Assembly (NCBI GenBank): GCA_004322045.1
Contig: SCRN01000025.1
Location: 62,001-126,000, forward strand
Source: Paraburkholderia sp.
GTDB lineage: Bacteria > Pseudomonadota > Gammaproteobacteria > Burkholderiales > Burkholderiaceae
Length of the DNA stretch: 64,000 nt
Direction: 5' to 3'
A program made the position numbers and the translations under genes. Position 1 is the stretch's first letter, and each line of letters starts with the position of its first letter. A model generated the notes under the pieces. It was not told where the DNA came from. It did no database searches and saw only the letters and a list, made by a program, of their open reading frames with translations. Positions 1 through 6,690 of the stretch are shown here, piece by piece.

Positions 1-3
1 ACT

Positions 4-300
4 ATGCTTCAAATTGATCTGTCGCTACCTGGCTCTCTCGATGCAGTTGAGCGCTTGATAAAGAGTGGCAAGGTTAGCAAATTTTCGATTGTAATCGTTT
101 TGATGAAATTGCTGGAGAAATATCTTTTCAAGCCGATGCCAGCGACCGAGGCTGACAAGCTTCGCAGGCTTATAGGAGATACATTCTTATCGCAACGCCC
201 CGGTGGCAGCACGAAAGAAAATATCCTTCAACGGGACCAATTCGTTACATTTATGTCTAGGAACAGAAAATCAAACCTAAACCAAGCGTCAACGGACTAG
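4..300 (+). CDS. Hypothetical protein, possibly 3' end of a longer gene
   Basis: A 98-residue open frame starts three bases into the window, so the true start may lie upstream. The protein is mixed helical and polar with a short hydrophobic patch around residues 28-37 (IVIVLMKLLEKYLF), which could be an amphipathic helix rather than a membrane span. I recognise no motif. Codon use is AT-richer than the chromosomal genes further right, consistent with being cargo of the integrated element. It could be the tail of any larger protein. Confidence 0.4.
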   Translation: MLQIDLSLPGSLDAVERLIKSGKVSKFSIVIVLMKLLEKYLFKPMPATEADKLRRLIGDTFLSQRPGGSTKENILQRDQFVTFMSRNRKSNLNQASTD

Positions 301-842
301 CCCATGTTAGCAAGCACTACAACGCGCAAGCCAGCCACGCCAACAAATCGCCGAATATACGTGCGCGCGTTACTCTACCAGCTCCTTCCAAATCCGCGCG
401 CGACAGCCACGACGGACTCACCGCCGAGAAGCCGTTGACGAGCCCGTCCGGATGCGCGGTGCCGGCACCGCCACGGCCACCGCCGTTGCTGGCGCGGAGC
501 TCGGCCGGCGGCAACCTCGGCAATGGCGGGAAACTCGGCATGTATTGTCGGCCCGCGTTCGGCCGAGGCCGTGTGAAAACTCGAAACGAGCCGGTTTTCG
601 GGTGTCACTTTACCCCTCCCGAACCGCTTCGAAGTCCGTACGCGGCGATCTAGTGAACCGAGTTCGTCGGTTCGCGCGTTCGAAATGGGTTTTCACACAG
701 CCTCGGCCAGGAACGGTCGCGCCCGCGAATGCGTCGAAATCGACGCAAGTTCGACGCGTTTCGCCGGTGCATGGCGGCTGTGAGTGCTTGACGGACGTCA
801 AACGACGCATAAACGACGCATCCGAACCCCGGCATAGGGAAT
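301..842. other. Non-coding stretch left of the integrase
   Basis: No convincing gene is seen in this 540-bp gap. Open frames on both strands are low-complexity, Arg/Pro/Ala-rich and overlap each other, as expected of GC-rich non-coding DNA. The stretch contains one long inverted repeat (listed separately at 561-708). A cluster of short GACG/GTCG-type words lies around 720-830 next to the 3' end of the integrase gene. Confidence 0.5.
561..708. repeat. 20-bp inverted repeat pair bracketing about 108 bp (MITE-like)
   Basis: GGCCGAGGCCGTGTGAAAAC at 561-580 is repeated in inverse orientation at 689-708 with one mismatch (19 of 20). The 108 bp between the arms has no gene. A pair of near-perfect terminal inverted repeats around a short non-coding core resembles a miniature transposable element or a large hairpin. 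I see no clear target-site duplication immediately outside the arms, so mobility is not established. It could also be a structured site belonging to the integrase/element end. Confidence 0.5.
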
Positions 843-1565
843 TCAATCCGCCTTGTGTTCGCGCCGCTTCGCGCTCGCCATTTTGAATCGAGCGAGGCGA
901 TCAACTTTCGGCGAATGCTTGATAGGACGCACGGTGCTTACAAAAGGTACCTTAACCCGTTCGCCACGGCCTCTCCGGCCGTGGACTGCATGCCCATAGA
1001 CGCCGATGGAGTAATCGCTGAGGTGACCCATGACCTTGGCTGCCTGCTCCAGAGTTATTTCTCGGTCGAAGGTGGCAGCCTTCAAATCGGACGCTACTTG
1101 ATGGCGAAAACAATACGGACTGATCCGCGTCCGCAACTTTGGGAATGCGCTTCTGCCTAGGGCCACTACGCTGTTGTACAGGTAATCTTTGTTGTGCGTG
1201 ATCGTGTACTTGCCGGCCCCGTTGACAGTGTTCCGCCACGCAAGGGCGTGTAGAAAGCGTAATGCAGGGTTGCCATTAGCATCTACGCGAAATCCGATGT
1301 GCCGCGTCGGTTGACCGCGCTCTCGGCCACCCGCGTCCACACATTTCGCGCCCTTGATCTTGATCGCGAGTTGGTCGCGAGACGCGGCAAGCTCGATGCC
1401 CTGCTCGATTTCGGCAGGGCGGCATCCTGTGATCCAGAGCACGGCAAGCGCAGGCATTAGCTGCGGCCGTGATTGCTGCCATGCTGGCGCCGATGCCGCT
1501 ACCCATATGGATTCGCGCCAGTCTGGCGGCAGCAGCCTAAGTGCAGATTTCTTCGCTTTTCCCAT
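843..1565 (-). CDS. Tyrosine recombinase (phage-type integrase), short form
   Basis: 240 aa, essentially only the catalytic domain of the tyrosine recombinase family. Seen: the first catalytic Arg region near residue 49 (ITGCRPAEIE), the HxxR-like box (PYCFRHQVASD) where the usual first His is replaced by Tyr, then GHLSDYSIGVYGHAV carrying the His/Trp-position His and the nucleophilic Tyr. Family role: site-specific integration and excision by a covalent 3'-phosphotyrosine intermediate. The usual N-terminal core-binding domain is absent or very short, so it may be a specialised or trimmed recombinase. It lies on the same element as the tRNA-Val fragment at 5030-5074 and is the natural candidate for having made that junction. 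ATG start at 1565. Confidence 0.8.
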   Translation of the reverse strand: MGKAKKSALRLLPPDWRESIWVAASAPAWQQSRPQLMPALAVLWITGCRPAEIEQGIELAASRDQLAIKIKGAKCVDAGGRERGQPTRHIGFRVDANGNPALRFLHALAWRNTVNGAGKYTITHNKDYLYNSVVALGRSAFPKLRTRISPYCFRHQVASDLKAATFDREITLEQAAKVMGHLSDYSIGVYGHAVHGRRGRGERVKVPFVSTVRPIKHSPKVDRLARFKMASAKRREHKAD

Positions 1566-1713
1566 CGTTCACACCCCTATCAGATTGCTGCGCCTGTTTG
1601 ATTTCGGTCTTGGCTGGGTCCGGTGCTGTGAGATTTCGGACCAGAGGAAATCGGCCTAACACCACCCCCGAGTCGCTACGCGCCTCGACCCCTGAGGGGT
1701 TGGGGCTCGTCAG

Positions 1714-1764
1714 TTTTGGGCCGCAACACGCCATGCCTTCGCATGTCGGTGTTACGCCCCAAAA
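1714..1764. repeat. Imperfect inverted repeat, about 23-bp arms
   Basis: The arm TTTTGGGCCGCAACAC... at 1714-1736 faces ...GTGTTACGCCCCAAAA at 1741-1764. The reverse complement of the second arm matches the first with a few mismatches, leaving a loop of about 4 nt. It is long enough to form a stable cruciform or single-strand hairpin. Candidates are a plasmid transfer origin (nic-flanking hairpin), a single-strand initiation site or a strong terminator. There is no T-run on either side, which argues against a simple terminator. Confidence 0.5.
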
Positions 1765-1777
1765 CCGCCAAGCCCCC

Positions 1778-1805
1778 TCTTGTCCGACATCGCCGTCGGA
1801 CAAGA
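1778..1805. repeat. Perfect 11-bp inverted repeat, 6-nt loop
   Basis: TCTTGTCCGAC - ATCGCC - GTCGGACAAGA is a perfect dyad. It begins only 13 bp after the preceding inverted repeat. No T-tract follows on either strand. It could be a protein-binding site (partition, resolution, transfer) or a DNA hairpin of the plasmid backbone. Confidence 0.55.
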
Positions 1806-2339
1806 GACCGACACGATTTCTGCACGTTGGAAATCAGGATCGATCGGTGTTCGGCAGAGAAGGATTCGCGCGAATCGCGGCCGCAGCAGTTAGGTTGCGT
1901 TAATGACGTCCGCGACTCGCACACCGGCGTTGTGCTGCTGCTATCGCCGCTCCCGCGCCCGCCCGTGGACGGCTGCGCTGCCCACCCCGCGAGGGCGTGG
2001 ACAGCGCCGGCTCGATGGCCGGCGTTCCGCAGCCGACCACCGGCTCCCCGCGACGTTTTGCCTTTGGCCTGACGCGCCCCGAAGGGGCTTGCCCGAGCGA
2101 CAACGACAGTCCGACCGCAGGCCCCTCTCTGCAAGCCAGAGCCGTCCGTGACCAACCACGCATATTGCGAGCGCCGCGAGCCCGGATCGAGCCGCACGGG
2201 GACCCGCGCCGCAGGCGTGGGGAGAGCGGCGGCCCGCAGGGACGATCCGGCTGTGCGCTGAATTGATCGGCGACGGGGCCGTCAAGGCGCAAAGCGCCGT
2301 TTCCGCCCCCGCTTGCGGGGGCGTGTTGTGCAGTTCGAA

Positions 2340-2600
2340 GAATTGTCCACACGTGCCGCATAGCCAATACTTGATAGATAAATACTTGTTAACTACTTGC
2401 GGATGTTCCGCAAATCTCTGGCAGCCCCACGCGGCGCGGCGCGGGAGCGATTACACATGGTGCAAAGCGGGAGAGATTGCACATTTTTCCGGGAGCGATT
2501 GCACATGGAGAAAACGGGCCGCCCCGCCCGTCAGCCTTACCCACAAAGGGTTTCAGCAGGTGGGAGTAATTACACATGGATAACTCAGGTTTTCCACAGC
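2340..2600. other. Probable plasmid replication origin
   Basis: The stretch combines an AT-rich patch (about 2360-2400), an inverted TTGCGG/CCGCAA pair near 2396-2412, four 18-bp iterons (2443-2579) and DnaA-box-like words: TTGTCCACA near 2342, TTACCCACA at 2537-2545 and TTTTCCACA near 2592. It abuts the 3' end of the repA-like gene. Known: iteron-regulated plasmids bind a Rep protein at such direct repeats, next to DnaA boxes and an AT-rich unwinding element. Inference: this was, and may still be, a functional oriV. The iterons lying downstream of rep is less common than upstream. Confidence 0.7.
2443..2579 (+). repeat. Four 18-bp iterons, consensus GGGAGNNATTRCACATKK
   Basis: Direct repeats at 2443-2460 (GGGAGCGATTACACATGG), 2469-2486 (GGGAGAGATTGCACATTT), 2491-2508 (GGGAGCGATTGCACATGG) and 2562-2579 (GGGAGTAATTACACATGG). 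Start-to-start spacings are 26, 22 and 71 bp, so the fourth is set apart. All have the same orientation. Repeat length and arrangement match iterons bound by plasmid Rep proteins; a RepA-family gene follows directly. Confidence 0.85.
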
Positions 2601-3574
2601 CTTGATTCGCGCGTGGCCGACGCAGCGAGATGAGTTGCGCAAGGAGTGAGTTTCAGATGCTCACCGATCGGATTCACGTGATCGTCCGCCTCTGGATAGA
2701 ACAGCAATACCTTGCGCAACTGCGTCAGAAAGTTCTTCTTGAAATCGCGCAGCCCTTGCGCGTCGTCGGCATATCCCGACCCGAACTGCGCTTTCAGCCC
2801 AAGCCAAGGAATCAGCGCTTCCCTCCGGCCCGACACTCGCAGAACGAACATGCGGTATGTCAGCCATGTATAGATATCCATCGCGAGCGGCGCTTTAGAC
2901 AATGCGTGGAAGACGCGCATGTCTATCGGTACGGGCCGAGTCGTCACGGCCTCGTAGAAGTCGTCCGTGAGGATCAACGTCGACTCCCAAAGGCTCTGTT
3001 GATGAGGGTCCTTGTCGCTCCAAAAAACGAATCCCCGTTTGGCGAGCTTTATGTCCTCGAAGGCCAAGCTATTGCCCAGTTGGTCGGCGGCATCCACGCT
3101 GATAACTGCACGCGCAAGCGCAAGACACTGCGTCTTGAGCCGGGCCAAGTCGCGGCCGTTGTAGTGCATCCGCAGCTTGCCGGCGAACTCCTTTGCGCTC
3201 CGGCCCAGTTGGAGCGTCGGATCTTTCGTGATGACAGCTTCCGTGCACATCCACGCGAGCAACACACGAGGAATACTGCCAAATGGCACGCCATAGGCCT
3301 TGTGGCCTCGCACGGCCAGCGTAAGCTTGCCGCTCGTGCGCTCGTAGTACAGCGTGTTGGGGTTCGAATGAGGAAGCGTCACCTGTGCTAGCGTACGGGC
3401 CATATAACCCATCGCGCCCGCTCTTACGGCCTCCTCCTGCTCGATCTGAATCGCCTCGTCGATCAGGGCACGATCGATCCGACGCGTTGGCTTTTTGACC
3501 CACGCCGGTCCGTCGTCGAACGCTAAGCTGCGTTCGGCGAAGTCGCCGTGTCGCTCCATAACAGCGTCCGCCAT
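2585..3574 (-). CDS. repA: Plasmid replication initiator, RepA family
   Basis: 329 aa. The central part (about residues 75-175) carries the hallmark of the plasmid RepA family (Pfam RepA_C type): KAYGVPFGSIPRVLLAWMCTEAV, then TLQLGRSAKEFAGKL, then a basic stretch RLKTQCLALARAVISV. Family role: binds iterons and opens the origin for the host replisome. ATG at 3574, transcribed toward the iterons at 2443-2579, which lie just past its stop codon. The AlpA-like gene ends 4 bp upstream of its start, so the two probably form one operon. Length is normal and no break is seen, so the initiator may still be active although the element is integrated. Confidence 0.85.
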   Translation of the reverse strand: MADAVMERHGDFAERSLAFDDGPAWVKKPTRRIDRALIDEAIQIEQEEAVRAGAMGYMARTLAQVTLPHSNPNTLYYERTSGKLTLAVRGHKAYGVPFGSIPRVLLAWMCTEAVITKDPTLQLGRSAKEFAGKLRMHYNGRDLARLKTQCLALARAVISVDAADQLGNSLAFEDIKLAKRGFVFWSDKDPHQQSLWESTLILTDDFYEAVTTRPVPIDMRVFHALSKAPLAMDIYTWLTYRMFVLRVSGRREALIPWLGLKAQFGSGYADDAQGLRDFKKNFLTQLRKVLLFYPEADDHVNPIGEHLKLTPCATHLAASATRESRLWKT

Positions 3575-3578
3575 CAGC

Positions 3579-3974
3579 TTACTGATCTACTACATGGCGA
3601 CGACGCCCACGGCGGGGGCCATTGGTCGCGTCTACGTCAATTAGCCGCCGTGCGCGACTGCCCGTCAATCTCTCAGGATTGACCGGAACAGGTGTCATTC
3701 CTTCCATCGAGGAACGCACGTCAGCTACGCGCCAGCGCACGCAGCGATGCTCACGGATCACCGGATCGGGGATCTTTCCAACGTGCAACCGGAAATTGAA
3801 AGATGCTCGGCTGATACACAACAGCGCAGCGAATTCGTCGGCCGTAATCAGCGAAGCGGGGTCCAGCGTGGAAAACACGGCCCGAAAGTCCTCGACTAGC
3901 GTCCCGTCGCTTGGGCGACCGGTTTCGAAATCCTCGATGGATCGTCGTGCTGACCACTTTGATTGTGCTTGCAT
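3579..3974 (-). CDS. AlpA-like / MerR-type helix-turn-helix protein
   Basis: 131 aa. The C-terminal half (about residues 40-95) reads ITADEFAALLCISRASF...GKIPDPVIREHRCVRWRVADV, the pattern of small AlpA/excisionase-type winged HTH proteins (LT-x-E-x-A-x-LL-x-ISR ... G-x-P-P). The tail is Arg-rich. Start chosen at 3974 because GAGGGGAAGCGA precedes that ATG; an upstream in-frame ATG at 4031 lacks such a site. It sits 4 bp before repA and 87 bp from the divergent gene at 4062. Likely role, by family: regulator of rep or integrase, or a recombination directionality factor. I cannot tell which. Confidence 0.65.
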   Translation of the reverse strand: MQAQSKWSARRSIEDFETGRPSDGTLVEDFRAVFSTLDPASLITADEFAALLCISRASFNFRLHVGKIPDPVIREHRCVRWRVADVRSSMEGMTPVPVNPERLTGSRARRLIDVDATNGPRRGRRRHVVDQ

Positions 3975-4061
3975 TCGCTTCCCCTCACTTGCTGTTGCGA
4001 TGTGGGGACACGATAGGTATTCTGTCCACAATCTCTAATGGCGTTGTCGGCGAGTTAGGCT

Positions 4062-4940
4062 ATGACCGCAAAGCAGGAAACGACCGAATACAACAACAAG
4101 CAGGCCGCTGTGCGTAGCCTTTTTCAGCGCATATTGGATCGGAGCAACCTAAGTCAGACCCAGCTGGAATCTTGCTTGGGCATCGATCCGGCAAATGGCA
4201 GCAACTACGGCCGGTATCTCAACGGCCGGACGATGAGCTACGGGAAGTTCCTTCAATGCGTGCGCGCAGCGTGGAAGCAAGGTTTCCTGACGCAAGACGA
4301 CTTGTGCGAACTCGGCTTTGAAGATGCAGCAATAAGCAATGAACCGGCCGACGATATCAGGGCCAATCGCAAGAAAGCGACCACACGGTTCATTGAGGGT
4401 CATAAGCGGTTACTGGTCGGTATCCTCCCTATGGCAGTGCCTGGGCCGGAGGGCCGCAAAATTCGCGCGCCGCGCAGCAAAGCTGAAGCGGCAAGCTGGT
4501 ATGAGAACTGGATCGTCGGGGTCGAGATGCTCGGTGGCCGGGTTACAAAGGCAAAGTGGGCTCCCTCGTGGTATTTGTCTTGGCTAGAGAGCATGAGCGG
4601 GGGCGACGAGGGAGTGTCAGAGCACGACTTTGAGCAGATGATTGCATCAATGGAGGCCGAACAGGCGGAATACGCCGATATGCCGCCCGCCACGCTCCCG
4701 CCTTACCACCCTGCGAACGTCCGCCAGTTGAAACTATGGTTCGGCGGACGCGAGTGGACACCCTACCAACATGCAATCGAGGAGTCCTGGGCAGAGCCAG
4801 AGGTGAGCGTAGACGACCTGAGCGAGCTCACCCAACACAAGGAGCGGCGTTATGCAGCACGTTGCTTGATGCTGGATGTACTCGCGCGTGTCGCATCTCC
4901 AAGTGGGCGGAAAACCGGCGGAACCACAAGCAACAGCTAG
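4062..4940 (+). CDS. Unknown protein with N-terminal XRE-like helix-turn-helix
   Basis: 292 aa. Residues about 15-60 (SLFQRILDRSNLSQTQLE..., then YGRYLNGRTMSYGKFLQCVR) look like a Cro/CI-type HTH: a helix, SQTQLE as helix 2 and a recognition segment ending with a YLNG turn. The remainder is acidic and aromatic-rich (several WYxxW/SWYLSW-type clusters around residues 145-175) with no motif I recognise. It is divergent from the AlpA-like gene, sharing an 87-bp promoter region, and is the last gene before the tRNA-Val attachment fragment. It could be an element-encoded regulator or accessory protein. Confidence 0.55.
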   Translation: MTAKQETTEYNNKQAAVRSLFQRILDRSNLSQTQLESCLGIDPANGSNYGRYLNGRTMSYGKFLQCVRAAWKQGFLTQDDLCELGFEDAAISNEPADDIRANRKKATTRFIEGHKRLLVGILPMAVPGPEGRKIRAPRSKAEAASWYENWIVGVEMLGGRVTKAKWAPSWYLSWLESMSGGDEGVSEHDFEQMIASMEAEQAEYADMPPATLPPYHPANVRQLKLWFGGREWTPYQHAIEESWAEPEVSVDDLSELTQHKERRYAARCLMLDVLARVASPSGRKTGGTTSNS

Positions 4941-5029
4941 CAACAGCAAAAGGGGAGCCGCAACTGTAAAACCTAGTAAAATTAGGCGCTTGGGAACCAT
5001 ACTCCCATGCAGGCGGGGCTATTTTTCGA

Positions 5030-5074
5030 TTCACACGGCAGGGGTCACTGGTTCGATCCCAGTACTACCCACCA
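5030..5074 (+). other. 3' fragment of tRNA-Val(CAC), presumed attachment site
   Basis: Read from 5030: anticodon loop TTCACAC (anticodon CAC), 3' anticodon stem GGCAG, variable loop GGGTC, T arm ACTGG-TTCGATC-CCAGT, acceptor 3' strand ACTACCC, discriminator A, CCA at 5072-5074. The expected 5' partners (CTGCC before the loop, and a D arm and GGGTAGT acceptor strand) are absent: the sequence before 5030 is TATTTTTCGA. So this is a tRNA cut at the anticodon loop, the usual crossover place for tRNA-targeting integrases. It cannot fold into a working tRNA. Confidence 0.85.
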
Positions 5075-5105
5075 GATTCATGGGTACGTAGGAAGCCCGA
5101 AGAAC

Positions 5106-5138
5106 AAAGGCCCTCTGGCGAAAGCCGAGGGCCTTTTT
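5106..5138 (+). terminator. Rho-independent terminator of the tRNA-Val gene
   Basis: AAAGGCCCTC - T - GGC GAAA GCC - GAGGGCCTTT followed by more T: a 10-bp stem with an inner GNRA-capped GGC/GCC stem and a T-tract. It lies 32 bp after the tRNA 3' end, as expected for the original tRNA-Val transcription unit. Confidence 0.85.
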
Positions 5139-5241
5139 CATTTGCGCTCGCTGTAGATGGCAGAGCGCGGCGGCCAAGGGCACAGGGCACATGGGCGCAG
5201 AGACCTGCTGCAGGTCGAGCATGCCTCCGGCACGAGGCGAT

Positions 5242-5475
5242 TCACTCCACCACCCGGCCCCCTCCCGGTTCATTTTGCCCGAGCTCAGCCCCCGTCTCGG
5301 GATCGTGCGTGCGCTCCGACTTCAATCTCCGCTTCATCTCGTCCAGCGTGGCGCGTTCCTTCTCGGTCAACTGCACCGCCGCCAATCCGTCGCCGCCGTC
5401 GACCGGAATCGGCGGGTCCTCCACGAGCTTCAAACCGCGCCCTTCGTTCCACGGCCCCTTGTTGTGCACAAACAT
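5242..5475 (-). CDS. Small hypothetical protein
   Basis: 77 aa, hydrophilic and acidic, with a predicted amphipathic helix around residues 36-55 (LTEKERATLDEMKRRLKSE) and a Gly/Pro-rich tail. Start chosen at 5475 because AAGGGGG lies 4-6 bp upstream of that ATG; an in-frame ATG at 5535 has no such site. It is divergent from the PadR gene at 5644. No recognised family and no signal peptide or membrane segment. Confidence 0.5.
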   Translation of the reverse strand: MFVHNKGPWNEGRGLKLVEDPPIPVDGGDGLAAVQLTEKERATLDEMKRRLKSERTHDPETGAELGQNEPGGGRVVE

Positions 5476-5580
5476 GGAACCCCCTTGTTGGTCCTGATGA
5501 ACGTCATGCTGTCCGCCTACATCCGCAACGACCATTCCCGCTCTCCAGCGCCTATCGCCGCTGGACGATCACCGTCATGC

Positions 5581-5615
5581 TTGACATTGTATCTTTAGAT
5601 ATATATCTTTAGATA
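5581..5615 (+). promoter_or_regulatory. Promoter overlapped by paired PadR-type operator
   Basis: TTGACA at 5581-5586 is a perfect -35; with a 17-bp spacer the -10 is TATCTT (5604-5609). Overlapping it are two copies of the near-palindrome TATCTTTAGATA at 5590-5601 and 5604-5615, together making a larger dyad. Known: PadR-family regulators, including the nickel-responsive YqjI, bind AT-rich dyads of the TATCT/AGATA kind and often repress their own gene. Inference: the PadR protein encoded at 5644 autoregulates here. Confidence 0.7.
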
Positions 5616-5643
5616 CACATTCACTCCCATCGAGGAGGCAGTC

Positions 5644-6540
5644 ATGCGTCACCGTTTCCACGAGTTCCAACGCGATCGCGATTTCTCCGAGCTCGGCCAC
5701 GATCACGGGCACGGCCAGGGGCATCGTCATGCTCATGCTCATTCGCATTCACGTGAGGCGAGTCTCGACTATGGGCATTGGTACGGCCACCAACGCCACC
5801 AAGGCCATGACGCCGAGCCCCACGACTTCATTCACCGTCATGAGCGCCGTCGCCATGGGCGGCAAAGCGAAGGGTCGTTCCTGCACGAGCTTTGGCATGC
5901 GATTGGACGCCACCGGCATCGGCACGGCGCAGGTGGGCCGTTTTGGGGCGGCCGTGGCGATCGCGGCTTCGGCGATGACGACAATTTCACGCGCGGGCGC
6001 AAATTCACCGGCGAAGACCTCCAATTGATGCTGCTTGCGCTGATCGACGAAGCGCCGCGTCATGGCTATGAGCTCATCAAGGCGCTCGAAACGCGCTCGA
6101 ACGGCTTCTATGCGCCAAGCCCCGGCATGGTCTATCCTGCGCTGACTTACCTCGAAGAGCTCGGCTTCGTCACGGTGCAGCAAGAAGGCAACCGCAAACG
6201 CTACGAGATTACGGAAGCAGGCCGGGCGCATCTTGCCGCCAATCGGGACCAGGTCGACATGATGCTCGCCAAGTTGAGCTACGTCGCACATCGGATGGAA
6301 TCGATGCGGCGCGCCTATGCGGCGCAAGACGATGACGAGGGCGGCGCGTTGGGCGACGATGCACGCGGCTGGCATCCGAAGCTGCACCAAGCGCGTTATG
6401 CGCTCAAGCTCGCGCTGTTACGGCGCATCGACGCCAACGAGGCGGAGCAGCAGCGCATCGCCGAGATCTTGCTGCGCGCGGCAGCCGAGATCGAAAGCAA
6501 GCCCGCTGCGGGTCCCGCGCCGCAAAGCGAGACCGCGTAA
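5644..6540 (+). CDS. PadR-family regulator with His-rich metal-binding N-terminus (YqjI-like)
   Basis: 298 aa. Residues 1-115 are extremely His-rich (HDHGHGQGHRHAHAHSHS and later HRHRHG), a likely Ni/Fe/Zn-binding region. Residues about 123-200 are a PadR winged helix: LQLMLLALIDEAPRHGYELI, then GMVYPALTYLEELGFV and GNRKRYEITEAGRAHL. The C-terminal helix would be the dimerisation arm. Known: E. coli YqjI has the same plan and is a nickel-responsive repressor linked to iron/nickel homeostasis. Inference: metal-responsive repressor of itself and perhaps the MFS gene 150 bp downstream. GAGGAGG precedes the ATG, and a double dyad overlaps its promoter. Confidence 0.85.
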   Translation: MRHRFHEFQRDRDFSELGHDHGHGQGHRHAHAHSHSREASLDYGHWYGHQRHQGHDAEPHDFIHRHERRRHGRQSEGSFLHELWHAIGRHRHRHGAGGPFWGGRGDRGFGDDDNFTRGRKFTGEDLQLMLLALIDEAPRHGYELIKALETRSNGFYAPSPGMVYPALTYLEELGFVTVQQEGNRKRYEITEAGRAHLAANRDQVDMMLAKLSYVAHRMESMRRAYAAQDDDEGGALGDDARGWHPKLHQARYALKLALLRRIDANEAEQQRIAEILLRAAAEIESKPAAGPAPQSETA

Positions 6541-6690
6541 GCAGTTACGCCGGGCACGCGCCGCCGCGCGCACGTTGCACGTTGCACGTTGCATGTTGCT
6601 GGTGGGCGGCAGCCGCTTCGGTCGCCGCTCAGGTTGCCGTGCTTGCGCTCACTGCACGATACGTCTACTGCGTTAAGGATTCGAACAACA

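Larger units (their letters stand above)
1566..2442. other. Hairpin-rich non-coding stretch between integrase and origin
   Basis: About 0.9 kb without a convincing gene: the open frames here are Arg/Ala/Pro-rich, mutually overlapping and lack ribosome-binding sites. It does hold strong secondary structure: an imperfect inverted repeat at 1714-1764, a perfect 11-bp one at 1778-1805, and CCCCCGC-tt-GCGGGGG near 2308-2325. Near 2366-2400 there is an AT-rich patch with three spaced TACTTG words. Such structures are common in transfer origins, single-strand initiation sites and plasmid control regions, but I cannot assign one. Confidence 0.5.
1..5074. mobile_element. Right part of an integrated plasmid-like element at a tRNA-Val gene
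   Basis: Seen: a tyrosine recombinase gene, a hairpin-rich non-coding stretch, four iterons, a RepA-family initiator, an AlpA-like HTH protein and an XRE-like protein. They are followed at 5030-5074 by the 3' part of a tRNA-Val(CAC) without its 5' half, then chromosomal-type genes. Known: tyrosine recombinases commonly integrate elements into the 3' half of tRNA genes, restoring a full tRNA at one end and leaving a 3' fragment at the other. Inference: 5030-5074 is the right attachment site, and the left end with the intact tRNA-Val lies before this window. An integrase together with a rep/iteron module suggests a plasmid that integrated. No transfer (relaxase) gene is seen here. Confidence 0.75.

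Noticed and set aside
1676-2367. Overlapping minus-strand frames of 173 and 155 aa left of the iterons
   Set aside because: Arg/Gly/Pro-rich, no ribosome-binding sites and no motif; they cover the hairpin-rich non-coding stretch.
5030-5074. Working tRNA-Val gene
   Set aside because: The 5' acceptor, D arm and 5' anticodon stem are missing; only the 3' part is present.
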